Positions 6,859 to 13,931 of a stretch of 18,516 bases of DNA are shown one piece after another (the stretch's first letter is position 1; the number at the start of each line of letters is the position of its first letter). Origin of the DNA: Nitrobacter sp035546855 (GTDB lineage Bacteria > Pseudomonadota > Alphaproteobacteria > Rhizobiales > Xanthobacteraceae); contig DASZVY010000064.1 of the NCBI GenBank assembly GCA_035546855.1, positions 1-18,516 of the forward strand, written 5' to 3'. The position numbers and the translations under genes are program-made. The notes under the pieces were generated by a model that worked only from the letters and a program-made list of their open reading frames with translations, did no database searches and had not been told where the DNA came from.

Positions 6859-7902
6859 ATGAAACGCGTACTTGCATTCACTCTCGCCGCTCTCGTCGGT
6901 CTTCCCCTGCAGTCGGCTCTGGCGCAAACCCAGGACGCGGCCAAGGGCAAGAGCATGCTTGAAACCGTCAAGGCGCGGGGCGCGCTGTCCTGCGGCGTGA
7001 GTCAGGGATTGCCCGGGTTCTCGGCCCCTGATGACAAGGGCAACTGGAGCGGGATCGACGTCGATGTCTGCCGCGCGATTGCCGCGGTCATTTTCAACGA
7101 CCCCACCAAGGTGAAATTCGTTCCGCTCTCGGCGAAGGACCGGTTTATCGCGCTGCAGTCCGGCGAAATCGACGTGCTGTCGCGCAACACCACCTGGACG
7201 CTGTCGCGCGACGCCTCGCTCGGCGCCAACTTCACCGGCGTGACCTATTACGATGGGCAGGGATTTCTGGTTAAGAAGTCGCTGAAGGTCAATTCGGCGC
7301 TGGAGCTGAACAGCGCGTCCGTCTGCGTCCAGACCGGCACCACGACCGAACAGAATCTCGCGGACTACTTCAAGAGCAACAAGATGAAGTACGAGGTCAT
7401 CGCGTTCGCCTCGGCCGACGAAACCGTAAAGGCCTATGAGTCCGGCCGTTGTGACGTGTTCACCTCGGACGTCTCGCAGCTTTATGCCGAGCGTCTCAAG
7501 CTCGCCAATCCAGCCGATCACGTGGTGCTGCCGGAGGTAATCTCGAAGGAGCCGCTGGGACCGATGGTCCGCCAAGGCGATGATCAGTGGTTCGACCTCG
7601 TCAAGTGGACCTTGTTTGCGATGCTGGATGCCGAAGAATTCGGCATTACCCAGAAGAACGTCGACGAAATGGTCAAGACAGCCGACAAACCCGAGCTGAA
7701 ACGCGTGCTGGGGACCGACGGCAATTTTGGCGAACAGCTCGGCGTCACCAAGGACTGGGTCGTGCGCATCGTCAAGGCTGTCGGAAACTACGGTGAATCG
7801 TTCGATCGCAACGTCGGCGCAGGCTCCAAGCTCGGGATTGCACGCGGTCTCAACAAGCTCTGGAACAAGGGCGGCATCCAGTACGCGCCCCCCATCCGCT
7901 GA
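6859..7902 (+). CDS. aapJ: General L-amino acid ABC transporter, periplasmic substrate-binding protein
   Basis: Periplasmic binding protein of 347 residues for the Aap broad-range L-amino-acid importer. An N-terminal signal peptide (KR, hydrophobic stretch, then ALA|Q at 20-23) is clear. The mature part is a family 3 solute-binding protein: the domain opens with GALSCGVSQGLPGFS, followed by WSGIDVDVCRAIAAV, then RFIALQSGEIDVLSRNTTWT and the VCVQTGTTTEQNLADYF hinge region. Length and motifs match AapJ of rhizobia well. AAAGG lies upstream of the ATG at a good distance. It is first gene of aapJQMP; a 5-bp stem (CTGAT/ATCAG at 7899-7911) overlaps its stop codon, and a stronger hairpin lies just inside aapQ. 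Such 3' structures could raise binding-protein mRNA over permease mRNA, as seen in other ABC operons. Confidence 0.93.
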   Translation: MKRVLAFTLAALVGLPLQSALAQTQDAAKGKSMLETVKARGALSCGVSQGLPGFSAPDDKGNWSGIDVDVCRAIAAVIFNDPTKVKFVPLSAKDRFIALQSGEIDVLSRNTTWTLSRDASLGANFTGVTYYDGQGFLVKKSLKVNSALELNSASVCVQTGTTTEQNLADYFKSNKMKYEVIAFASADETVKAYESGRCDVFTSDVSQLYAERLKLANPADHVVLPEVISKEPLGPMVRQGDDQWFDLVKWTLFAMLDAEEFGITQKNVDEMVKTADKPELKRVLGTDGNFGEQLGVTKDWVVRIVKAVGNYGESFDRNVGAGSKLGIARGLNKLWNKGGIQYAPPIR

Positions 7903-7923
7903 TCCGATCAGGCTGACACGGCG

Positions 7924-9129
7924 ATGGCCGTCGAGCCGCGAAACCCGCCGCCGCAGTTGCTTTTCAAACTGCGGCGGGCGCTCGGAGGGCGCGCAGGCTG
8001 GGGCGGGCTCATCCTCCAGATTCTGTTCGTCATGGCGCTCGCCTGGATCGCCTATGAGATCGTCGGCAACGCCCGCACCAATCTCGAGAACCAACGGATC
8101 GCTTCAGGTTTCGGGTTCATGTCGGGCACGGCGGGATTCGGCGTCAGCCAGAGTCTGATCCCGTATTCGGAATCCGACACCTACACGCGCGTGTTTGTCG
8201 TCGGACTGCTGAATACGCTTTTAGTCTCCCTTGTCGGCATTTTCTTTGCGACGATCATCGGTTTTCTCGTGGGGCTCGGGCGACTGTCGCCCAACTGGAT
8301 GGTGTCGCGGCTTTCCGGCGGCTACGTCGAGCTGGTCCGCAACCTGCCGCTGCTGTTCCAGATCCTGTTCTGGTACCTGGCGGTGCTTGCGGCATTGCCA
8401 TCGCCTCGGCAGAGCGTCTCGATTTTCGGCAGCGTCTTCCTCAACAATCGTGGTCTTGTCGTTCCCAGACCGATTCCGCACGAAGGACTCTGGCCGTTCC
8501 TGATCGCGGTTGCGATCGCAGTCGCCGGTTCGCTTGTGCTTGGCCGCTACGCGCGCCACGCCCTGTTCCGGAGCGGCCGCGTCGTCGTTGTCTGGCCCTA
8601 CGTTGTCGGATCGCTGATCGGCTTGCCGCTGATTGCTGAGCTTGTATTCGGCATACCCCTCTCATTCGAGATGCCGGTTCTGCGCGGATTCAATTTCGCG
8701 GGCGGCTCTCGCATCATTCCCGAACTCGTGGCGCTTGTGCTGGCGCTGTCGACCTACACCGCGGCTTTCATCGCGGAAGTCGTGCGCGGCGGCGTGCTGT
8801 CCGTGCACAAGGGGCAGATGGAGGCGGGCGCCTCGCTCGGCCTGTCGCGTGGCGCGACCTTGCGGTTGATCGTCGTCCCGCAGGCGATGCGCGTCATCCT
8901 GCCGCCGCTCACCAATCAATACCTGAACCTGACCAAGAATTCGTCGTTGGCGGTGGCGATCGGATACCCCGATCTGTTCTCGGTGTTCGCCGGAACCACA
9001 TTGAGCCAGACCGGACAGGCGATCGAGGTCATCGCCATCACCATGGGCGTCTACCTGCTGATCTCATTGGTGACGAGCGCCATCATGAGCTTCTACGGTT
9101 GGCGCATCAACCGGAGTATGGGCGCATGA
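7924..9129 (+). CDS. aapQ: General L-amino acid ABC transporter permease AapQ
   Basis: Inner membrane permease of 401 residues in the His/Glu/Gln/Arg/opine (HEQRO) family. A first helix lies at about 28-47, followed by a periplasmic stretch, and the core permease domain begins near residue 90 (VGLLNTLLVSLVGIFFATIIGFLVGLGRLS). The cytoplasmic EAA loop that docks on the ATPase is at 285-323 (EVVRGGVLSVHKGQ, then GASLGLSRGATLRLIVVPQAMR). Length equals that of known AapQ proteins. The ATG at 7924 lies 21 bp after aapJ and has only a weak ribosome site, while a GC-rich hairpin occupies codons 9-18. Its stop overlaps the aapM start in an ATGA arrangement. It should form a heterodimeric membrane channel with AapM. 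Confidence 0.92.
   Translation: MAVEPRNPPPQLLFKLRRALGGRAGWGGLILQILFVMALAWIAYEIVGNARTNLENQRIASGFGFMSGTAGFGVSQSLIPYSESDTYTRVFVVGLLNTLLVSLVGIFFATIIGFLVGLGRLSPNWMVSRLSGGYVELVRNLPLLFQILFWYLAVLAALPSPRQSVSIFGSVFLNNRGLVVPRPIPHEGLWPFLIAVAIAVAGSLVLGRYARHALFRSGRVVVVWPYVVGSLIGLPLIAELVFGIPLSFEMPVLRGFNFAGGSRIIPELVALVLALSTYTAAFIAEVVRGGVLSVHKGQMEAGASLGLSRGATLRLIVVPQAMRVILPPLTNQYLNLTKNSSLAVAIGYPDLFSVFAGTTLSQTGQAIEVIAITMGVYLLISLVTSAIMSFYGWRINRSMGA
7948..7977 (+). repeat. GC-rich perfect hairpin within the first codons of aapQ
   Basis: CCGCCGCAGTT (7948-7958) and AACTGCGGCGG (7967-7977) are perfect 11-bp complements around an 8-base loop. The structure begins 24 bases after the aapQ start codon and encodes part of a cytoplasmic N-terminal segment. 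It has no T-tract after it, so it is not a standard terminator. Confidence 0.8.
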
Positions 9130-10646
9130 CCGACGCATCCTACGTCCGGCAGGATCTCGTTCCCGAGCGGGCCGCGCCGGTCACGACCACGGGCGTCATC
9201 GGTTTCCTGCGAACCCGCCTGTTCAGCTCGATTACCAGCACCTTGCTGACCGTCATCGGCGTGCTACTGCTCTGGTTCATTATCGTTCCGGCGATCCGAT
9301 TCCTGCTGGTCGATGCGGTGTGGGAAGGCAAGGACCGCGCGGCGTGCCTCGCGCAAAACGCGGGCCATCCCGTCGGCGCGTGCTGGCCGTTCATCGAGGC
9401 CAAGTTCACCCAATTGATCTATGGCTTCTACCCTGAGCCCGAGCGCTGGCGGGTCAACCTGACGTTCGCGCTCGCAGCCGCGCTGCTCCTGCCGCTGCTG
9501 ATCCCGCGCTTGCCGGCCAAGGGCCTGAATGCCGGACTTTTCGTCTTTGCGTTTCCCGTAGTCGCTTTTTTCCTGCTGCACGGGGGAGGCTTGAGCGGCT
9601 TCGGAACGACGTGGCTGGTCGATATCCTGAGCGGATTTGCCGATAGCGTCACGACGTCGGGTCGGGGCCTGACGGATATAGGCAACACCGTCGGCTGGTT
9701 CGGCCTCGGCGCCTTATTGTCGCTGCTCGGACAGGGCGTCGCGCTGATTGGCATGGTGCTGTCATTCGTGCTGGTGCCGCTGGTCCGGCTCCGCAACTGG
9801 ATTCAGGCGTCCGGTCAACCCGTATGGCTCGACTTCGCCTGTACGGCAATCATCGTCTCGCTGCTGCTGTTTCTGCTGAACGGGGCGTTCCGCACCGGTT
9901 GGCGCGCGCTGATCCGAAGCCTGATCTTTTTCGCCGCCATCGGCATCGTCATCGCGCTTCTGCACCTCGATCAGGGGGGATTGCCGATCGTCAGCACCCG
10001 CGCATGGGGCGGATTGCTGGTCACGCTGGTGGTCTCGGTCACCGGGATCGTTGCGTCGATGCCGATCGGCATGGCGCTGGCGCTGGGCCGCCGCGCCACG
10101 ATCCCGTTGATCCGGGTCTTCTCGGTCGCCTTCATTGAATTCTGGCGCGGCGTTCCCCTGATCACCGTGCTGTTCTTCGCCACTTACATGCTGCCGCTCT
10201 TCCTGCCGGGCAACTTCACCGTGGACGGCCTGATCCGCGTCCTGATCGGCGTCGCCCTGTTCACCGGCGCGTACAATGCCGAAGTCATCCGCGGCGGGCT
10301 GCAGGCGATCCCGCGCGGGCAGGCGGAAGCGGCCAACGCGCTCGGCCTGTCCTACTGGAAGACGACCGCGCTCGTGGTCATGCCGCAGGCCCTGCGTCAC
10401 GTCATTCCCAGCCTCGTCAACAGCTTCATCGCGCTGTTCAAGGATACGACGCTGGTGCTCATCGTCTCGATCTTCGACCTTCTGGGCGTGCTGCGCGCCG
10501 CTTTTGCCGATCCGACATGGGCGACGCCGACCACATTGTTCACCGGGTTCGCGTTCACCGGCATCATCTACTTTGTGTTCTGTTTCAGCATGTCCCGATA
10601 TTCGCTGTTCGTCGAGCGTCGGCTCAATGCGCACCGGCGGAGCTAG
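9126..10646 (+). CDS. aapM: General L-amino acid ABC transporter permease AapM, with an apparent extra membrane insert
   Basis: Second permease subunit of the Aap importer, 506 residues. The start ATG at 9126 overlaps the aapQ stop (ATGA), signalling translational coupling; an alternative start 27 bases earlier lies inside aapQ. The N-terminal part has a helix at about 39-62 and a Cys-containing segment (C74, C86). The core permease begins near 293 (AWGGLLVTLVVSVTGIVASMPIG) and has FIEFWRGVPLI (336-346) and the EAA loop at 386-423 (EVIRGGLQAIPRGQAEAANALG, LPQALR-like end). From memory, rhizobial AapM is about 385 residues and passes almost directly from the segment ending LHGG to the GGLLVTL core. 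Here about 130 residues (155-283) with several hydrophobic helices lie between. Function of that insert is unknown. Confidence 0.9.
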   Translation: MTDASYVRQDLVPERAAPVTTTGVIGFLRTRLFSSITSTLLTVIGVLLLWFIIVPAIRFLLVDAVWEGKDRAACLAQNAGHPVGACWPFIEAKFTQLIYGFYPEPERWRVNLTFALAAALLLPLLIPRLPAKGLNAGLFVFAFPVVAFFLLHGGGLSGFGTTWLVDILSGFADSVTTSGRGLTDIGNTVGWFGLGALLSLLGQGVALIGMVLSFVLVPLVRLRNWIQASGQPVWLDFACTAIIVSLLLFLLNGAFRTGWRALIRSLIFFAAIGIVIALLHLDQGGLPIVSTRAWGGLLVTLVVSVTGIVASMPIGMALALGRRATIPLIRVFSVAFIEFWRGVPLITVLFFATYMLPLFLPGNFTVDGLIRVLIGVALFTGAYNAEVIRGGLQAIPRGQAEAANALGLSYWKTTALVVMPQALRHVIPSLVNSFIALFKDTTLVLIVSIFDLLGVLRAAFADPTWATPTTLFTGFAFTGIIYFVFCFSMSRYSLFVERRLNAHRRS

Positions 10647-10648
10647 TC

Positions 10649-11395
10649 ATGACTGATCCGACTGCCATCGTCTCCATCGCCGGCCTGAACAAGTGGTACG
10701 GCAATTTTCACGTGCTGCGCGATATCGATCTCGATGTGGCGCGCGGTGAGCGTATCGTGATCTGCGGGCCCTCGGGATCGGGCAAATCGACCCTGATCCG
10801 TTGCATCAACGCGCTCGAGGAATTTCAGGAAGGCCGCATCGTCGTCGACGGCATCGAGCTCGGACCGAACTTGAAACGCGTCGACGAGGTGCGGCGGGAA
10901 GTCGGGATGGTGTTCCAGAGCTTCAATCTGTTTCCTCATCTGACCGTGCTTGAAAACTGCACGCTGGCGCCGATCTGGGTCCGCAACGTCCCGAAAAAGG
11001 ATGCCGAGGCGGCGGCGATGAAGTATCTCGAGCGCGTCAAGATTCCGCATCAGGCCAACAAATACCCCGGCCAGATGTCGGGCGGCCAGCAACAGCGCGT
11101 CGCCATCGCCCGCGCGCTGACCATGAATCCGAAGGTGATGCTGTTCGACGAGCCGACGTCGGCACTCGATCCGGAAATGGTCAAGGAAGTTCTGGACACC
11201 ATGGTCGACCTCGCCAACGAAGGCATGACCATGCTGGTCGTGACGCACGAAATGGGATTCGCACGGGAGGTCGCCAACCGTGTCGTGTTCATGGACGCGG
11301 GCCAGATCATCGAAACCAACACGCCGGCGAATTTCTTCGCCAATCCACAGCACGCCCGCAGCAAGCTGTTCCTCAGCCAGATCCTGCGGCACTGA
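10649..11395 (+). CDS. aapP: General L-amino acid ABC transporter ATP-binding protein AapP
   Basis: ATPase subunit of 248 residues energising the Aap importer. All nucleotide-binding motifs are intact: Walker A GPSGSGKST (40-48), Q-loop VFQSFNLF, signature MSGGQQQR, Walker B VMLFDEP, the D-loop SALD and the switch His in VVTHEMGF. Sequence and length match polar amino-acid family ATPases. The ATG at 10649 is preferred over earlier in-frame codons that lie inside aapM, because GGAG (10639-10642) sits just upstream within the aapM end and the protein then begins in register with relatives. There are only two bases between the aapM stop and this start. The operon continues, after 46 bp, to a Rid-family gene. 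Confidence 0.94.
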   Translation: MTDPTAIVSIAGLNKWYGNFHVLRDIDLDVARGERIVICGPSGSGKSTLIRCINALEEFQEGRIVVDGIELGPNLKRVDEVRREVGMVFQSFNLFPHLTVLENCTLAPIWVRNVPKKDAEAAAMKYLERVKIPHQANKYPGQMSGGQQQRVAIARALTMNPKVMLFDEPTSALDPEMVKEVLDTMVDLANEGMTMLVVTHEMGFAREVANRVVFMDAGQIIETNTPANFFANPQHARSKLFLSQILRH

Positions 11396-11441
11396 GGCGG
11401 GCTGATTTTGCGCATGAGAGGGCAACACCGGAGCGAGAGAC

Positions 11442-11840
11442 ATGACGACGATCGATTGGCCGCACCCTGAAGGCCTGCTGCGCAACCCTGGTTTCTCACA
11501 AGTCGTCGTCGCCTCGGGGCGTCGCACAGTCTATATTTCGGGTCAGGTCTCGATCGACGAGAACGGCGCGCTGGTCGGCGGCAATGACCTTGCGGCGCAG
11601 ACCACACAGACGATGCGAAATCTTGGCCTTGCGCTTTCAGCCGCAGGCGCGACCTATGCCGATATCGTGAAGATCACGACATATGTGGTCAACTATCGGC
11701 CCGAGCAGCGGGCGATTGTCGGCAAGGCTCGCGGCGCATTTTTCGATGGCGTGCCGCCGGCCAGCACCCTTGTGGGGGTGACCGCGCTGGCGATGCCGGA
11801 ATGGCTTATCGAGATTGAGGCGGTCGCGGTTATTGATTGA
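11442..11840 (+). CDS. RidA/YjgF-family protein lacking the catalytic arginine
   Basis: Small cytosolic protein of 132 residues with the chorismate mutase-like trimeric fold of the Rid (YjgF/YER057c/UK114) family. Family landmarks seen are VYISGQVSIDENG, the middle segment NLGLALSAAGATYADIVKITTYV, and the closing IEIEAVAVI. RidA enzymes hydrolyse reactive enamines and imines formed by PLP enzymes and need an Arg equivalent to E. coli Arg105 in a PARS motif. Here the aligned stretch reads PPASTLVGV, with Ser108 at that place. Subfamilies without the Arg (the Rid4-7 groups) are reported not to deaminate imines, so the role here may differ. GGAGCGAGAG lies just upstream of the ATG. Position directly after aapP suggests co-expression with amino-acid uptake. 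Confidence 0.87.
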   Translation: MTTIDWPHPEGLLRNPGFSQVVVASGRRTVYISGQVSIDENGALVGGNDLAAQTTQTMRNLGLALSAAGATYADIVKITTYVVNYRPEQRAIVGKARGAFFDGVPPASTLVGVTALAMPEWLIEIEAVAVID

Positions 11841-11842
11841 CC

Positions 11843-11927
11843 GAAACGCGTATCCGTTACGCTACTGATTGATCTCCAGCTCGACCAGTTTGGCGCGTTT
11901 CTCGTTCAAGCGGAATCGGACCAGTTT
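11843..11927. repeat. Repeat-bearing spacer after the Rid gene
   Basis: This part of the Rid-cysK gap has no coding signal. It contains an 8-bp inverted pair GAAACGCG (11843-11850) and CGCGTTTC (11894-11901), and a 9-bp direct repeat GACCAGTTT (11883-11891, 11919-11927). It may belong to the same dispersed element as the larger inverted repeat next to it. Confidence 0.4.
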
Positions 11928-11935
11928 TGCTTCGC

Positions 11936-12012
11936 GTCATGCCCGGACTTGATTCAGGCATACATCTTTTTCGTCGAAAATGATGGATTGCCAGGTCAAG
12001 CCCGGTAATGAC
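11936..12012. repeat. Imperfect 31-bp inverted repeat between convergent genes
   Basis: Left arm 11936-11966 (beginning GTCATGCCCGGACTTGATTC) pairs with right arm 11982-12012 (ending CAAGCCCGGTAATGAC) with a handful of mismatches. The central loop contains its own TTTTCG-T-CGAAAA palindrome (11968-11980). Sequences of the type GTCATGCCCGGGCTTGACC are familiar as dispersed intergenic repeats in Bradyrhizobium-like and other alphaproteobacterial genomes. It sits between the Rid gene and convergent cysK, where it could serve both as a two-way transcription stop. A further 5-bp stem (12024-12028 with 12034-12038) lies right after the cysK stop. Confidence 0.75.
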
Positions 12013-12043
12013 GGAGGTGAGGCGACGCATGTGGCGTCCGGGA

Positions 12044-13084
12044 TCAAACCTTCTCAAACGGAATTGCGACGTTGCTCCGCTTTTCCAGCCATGCCGGCAC
12101 CGGCAGGTTCTTCGAGCGCATGAAATCCGGATTGAACAGCTTCGACAGATAGCGATTGCCGGAGTCGCACAGGATGGTCACGACAGTATGGCCGGGGCCG
12201 AGCTGTTTGGCGAGCCGGATCGCGCCTGCGACGTTGATGCCGGTCGAACCGCCGACGCACAACCCTTCATGCTCAAGCAAGTCGTAGATCACCTTCACGG
12301 CTTCCTCGTCTGAAATCAGAAAGGCATCGTCGACCTTCGCGGTCTCGATGATCGGCGTGACGCGGCCGAGCCCGATGCCTTCGGTGATCGAGTCGCCCGG
12401 CGTCGATTTGGCCTGACCATGCTTGAACAGTTCGTACATCGCGAAGCCGTGCGGATCGGCGCAAGCGGTCACGATGCCCTTGTTCTTCTCCTTCAGGTAC
12501 CGGCTGGTGCCGGCAAGCGTGCCGCCGGTGCCGACCGCGCAAATGAAGCCGTCCACCTTGCCGCTGGTCTGCTCCCAGATCTCGGGGCCGGTGGATTCGT
12601 AGTGCGCCTTGGCATTGTCGAGATTGTTCCACTGGTCGCCGAACAGGACGCCATTGGGCTCGGTCTTGCGGAGCTGGTCGGCCAGCCGCCGCCCGACATG
12701 CTGAAAGTTGTTCGGATTTGCATATGGAAAGACGGGTACCTCGACGAGCTCGGCGCCGCACAGCCGCAGCATGTCCTTCTTTTCCTGGCTTTGCGTATTC
12801 GGAATGACAATGATCGTGCGGTAGCCGCGCGCGCTCGCAACCACTGCAAGGCCAATGCCGGTATTGCCGGCGGTCGATTCAACTACGAGCCCGCCGGGCT
12901 TGAGGTCGCCGCGCTTCTCGGCCTCGAGGATCATCCATTTGCCGGCGCGGTCCTTGACCGACTGGCCCGGATTCATGAACTCGGCCTTGCCGAGAATGGT
13001 GCAGCCAGTGGCTTCGGAGGCATGCCTCAACTTGATGAGGGGCGTATTGCCGATCGCGGCGACGACGTCGTTCTTGATGATCAT
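12044..13084 (-). CDS. cysK: Cysteine synthase (O-acetylserine sulfhydrylase), PLP-dependent
   Basis: Fold type II PLP enzyme of 346 residues, expected to make cysteine from O-acetylserine and sulfide in the cytosol. Lys44 in MNPGQSVKDR is the Schiff-base lysine. The substrate loop reads ESTAGNTGIG (69-78), where many CysK proteins have TSGNTG. The PLP phosphate loop GTGGTLAG follows VDGFICAV, and the C-terminal part has GGSTGINVAGA and CDSGNRYLS. It is somewhat longer than the usual 310-320 residues of CysK, with an extra C-terminal stretch ending PVPAWLEK, so a paralogue with a cystathionine beta-synthase-like substrate is possible. The ATG at 13084 fits the family start; the open frame continues 51 codons upstream without family similarity, and no strong ribosome site is seen. 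Confidence 0.87.
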   Translation of the reverse strand: MIIKNDVVAAIGNTPLIKLRHASEATGCTILGKAEFMNPGQSVKDRAGKWMILEAEKRGDLKPGGLVVESTAGNTGIGLAVVASARGYRTIIVIPNTQSQEKKDMLRLCGAELVEVPVFPYANPNNFQHVGRRLADQLRKTEPNGVLFGDQWNNLDNAKAHYESTGPEIWEQTSGKVDGFICAVGTGGTLAGTSRYLKEKNKGIVTACADPHGFAMYELFKHGQAKSTPGDSITEGIGLGRVTPIIETAKVDDAFLISDEEAVKVIYDLLEHEGLCVGGSTGINVAGAIRLAKQLGPGHTVVTILCDSGNRYLSKLFNPDFMRSKNLPVPAWLEKRSNVAIPFEKV

Positions 13085-13170
13085 GGGCCGGATTCTTGTG
13101 ATGTTGTCTGATCTGCCGTGAACCCTAGTTGACGGCGGGAGGGCGCACAAGAGAGCCCGCAGGCTTAGAG

Positions 13171-13690
13171 CTATGACGACTTTGCGAAGAGGACCTGACG
13201 GGCGTCGATGTTGCCTGACAGGACTCCTGTCTCGCAATACGCGAGATAATACTCCCGCAACCGCCGGAAACGGTCGTCAAAACCCATCGGCATCAGGTTC
13301 GGCCATGCGGCGCGAAAGTTGTTTCGCCAGATGGCCAGCGTCTTGGCATAATCCTGCCCGAAGATACGCTCGCGGATAACAGACACGCCAAAACGCTCGC
13401 CCAGCTATCGCAGGATGTGCGGCGAGGGAAGCACTGAATGCCGGCGAACCTGCCCGGCCGCCGCCGATCACGAGCAGAGACTGACCGTTGCAGATCGATG
13501 GCCTCGGGCCAGACGACGGGACTTATTGCGTTGCGCGGCGGTGGGGTCGTGGATGTGCTCTGCGTACGGCGTCGATGAATACGTCGTGCTCGGGTCGAGC
13601 CACGCCGAAATAGAAGTCGTTGCCGATGTCGTGGCGGGCATGACGCACGCGAATCGGATGGCGCGGCGGGACAGCGGGATGGTCCGTCAA
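13171..13690 (-). pseudogene. Cyclopropane-fatty-acyl-phospholipid synthase pseudogene (frameshifts, internal deletion, stop codon)
   Basis: Remains of a SAM-dependent cyclopropane fatty acid synthase, read on the minus strand. At 13636-13607 the frame gives RHDIGNDFYF, the family HYDIGNDFY motif. A frame change then gives AWLDPSTTYSSTPY and AAQRNK, the next conserved stretch. Another frame change gives QSLLVIGGGRAG (13483-13448), a decayed SAM motif I (normally IGCGWGG). About 110-130 residues of the methyltransferase core are then missing, after which LPSPHILR, an in-frame TAG (13407-13405), and GERFGVSVIRERIFGQDYAK appear. From there an intact C-terminus runs to the TAG at 13171 (DDRFRRLREYYLAYCETG, NIDARQV). 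The 5' limit is uncertain: upstream of about 13690 nothing family-like is recognised. It cannot encode an active enzyme. Confidence 0.85.
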
Positions 13691-13918
13691 GGCCCCGTTG
13701 AACCGCTGTGGAGCGTCAGAATGCCGCCAAATCGGCGACAGGGCGCGTTCAATGAGGCAGTTTGCCGTGGGTAGAAGGACCGTGGGGCTGTCGGAGCCCC
13801 GGAGGGGCCGTTAGAATGCGAACCTCTCCCTCAGGAAGCAATCCGCCGTTGTCCCCGTCATCGCCCACCGTCCGGAAGACCCAACCGTCGTCAACGGACC
13901 GGCGGCACGCCGCGTTGG
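13691..13918. other. Non-coding spacer between CFA synthase remnant and RND operon
   Basis: No credible gene is seen here. It probably carries the promoter of the efflux operon, but no clear -35/-10 pair was found by eye. Two overlapping GC-rich stems at 13784-13808 are the only evident structure. Confidence 0.5.
13784..13808. repeat. Two mutually exclusive GC-rich hairpins upstream of the RND operon
   Basis: GGGGCT (13784-13789) can pair with AGCCCC (13795-13800), or GCCCC (13796-13800) can pair with GGGGC (13804-13808). The shared arm prevents both forming. No T-run follows, so a terminator role is not shown. Confidence 0.5.
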
Positions 13919-13919
13919 C

Positions 13920-13926
13920 AGGAGGG
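13920..13926 (+). promoter_or_regulatory. Strong ribosome binding site deciding a GTG start
   Basis: AGGAGGG five bases before the GTG at 13932 is close to the ideal anti-Shine-Dalgarno match and fixes that codon as the start of the NodT-type gene. Confidence 0.75.
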
Positions 13927-13931
13927 CCGGT

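Noticed and set aside
6583..8094. An open minus-strand frame extends metC upstream by about 500 codons, antisense to aapJ and the start of aapQ
   Set aside because: The extension has no family-like sequence, covers well-supported genes on the other strand, and metC has its own ATG with GGAGG. It is a product of high GC codon use.
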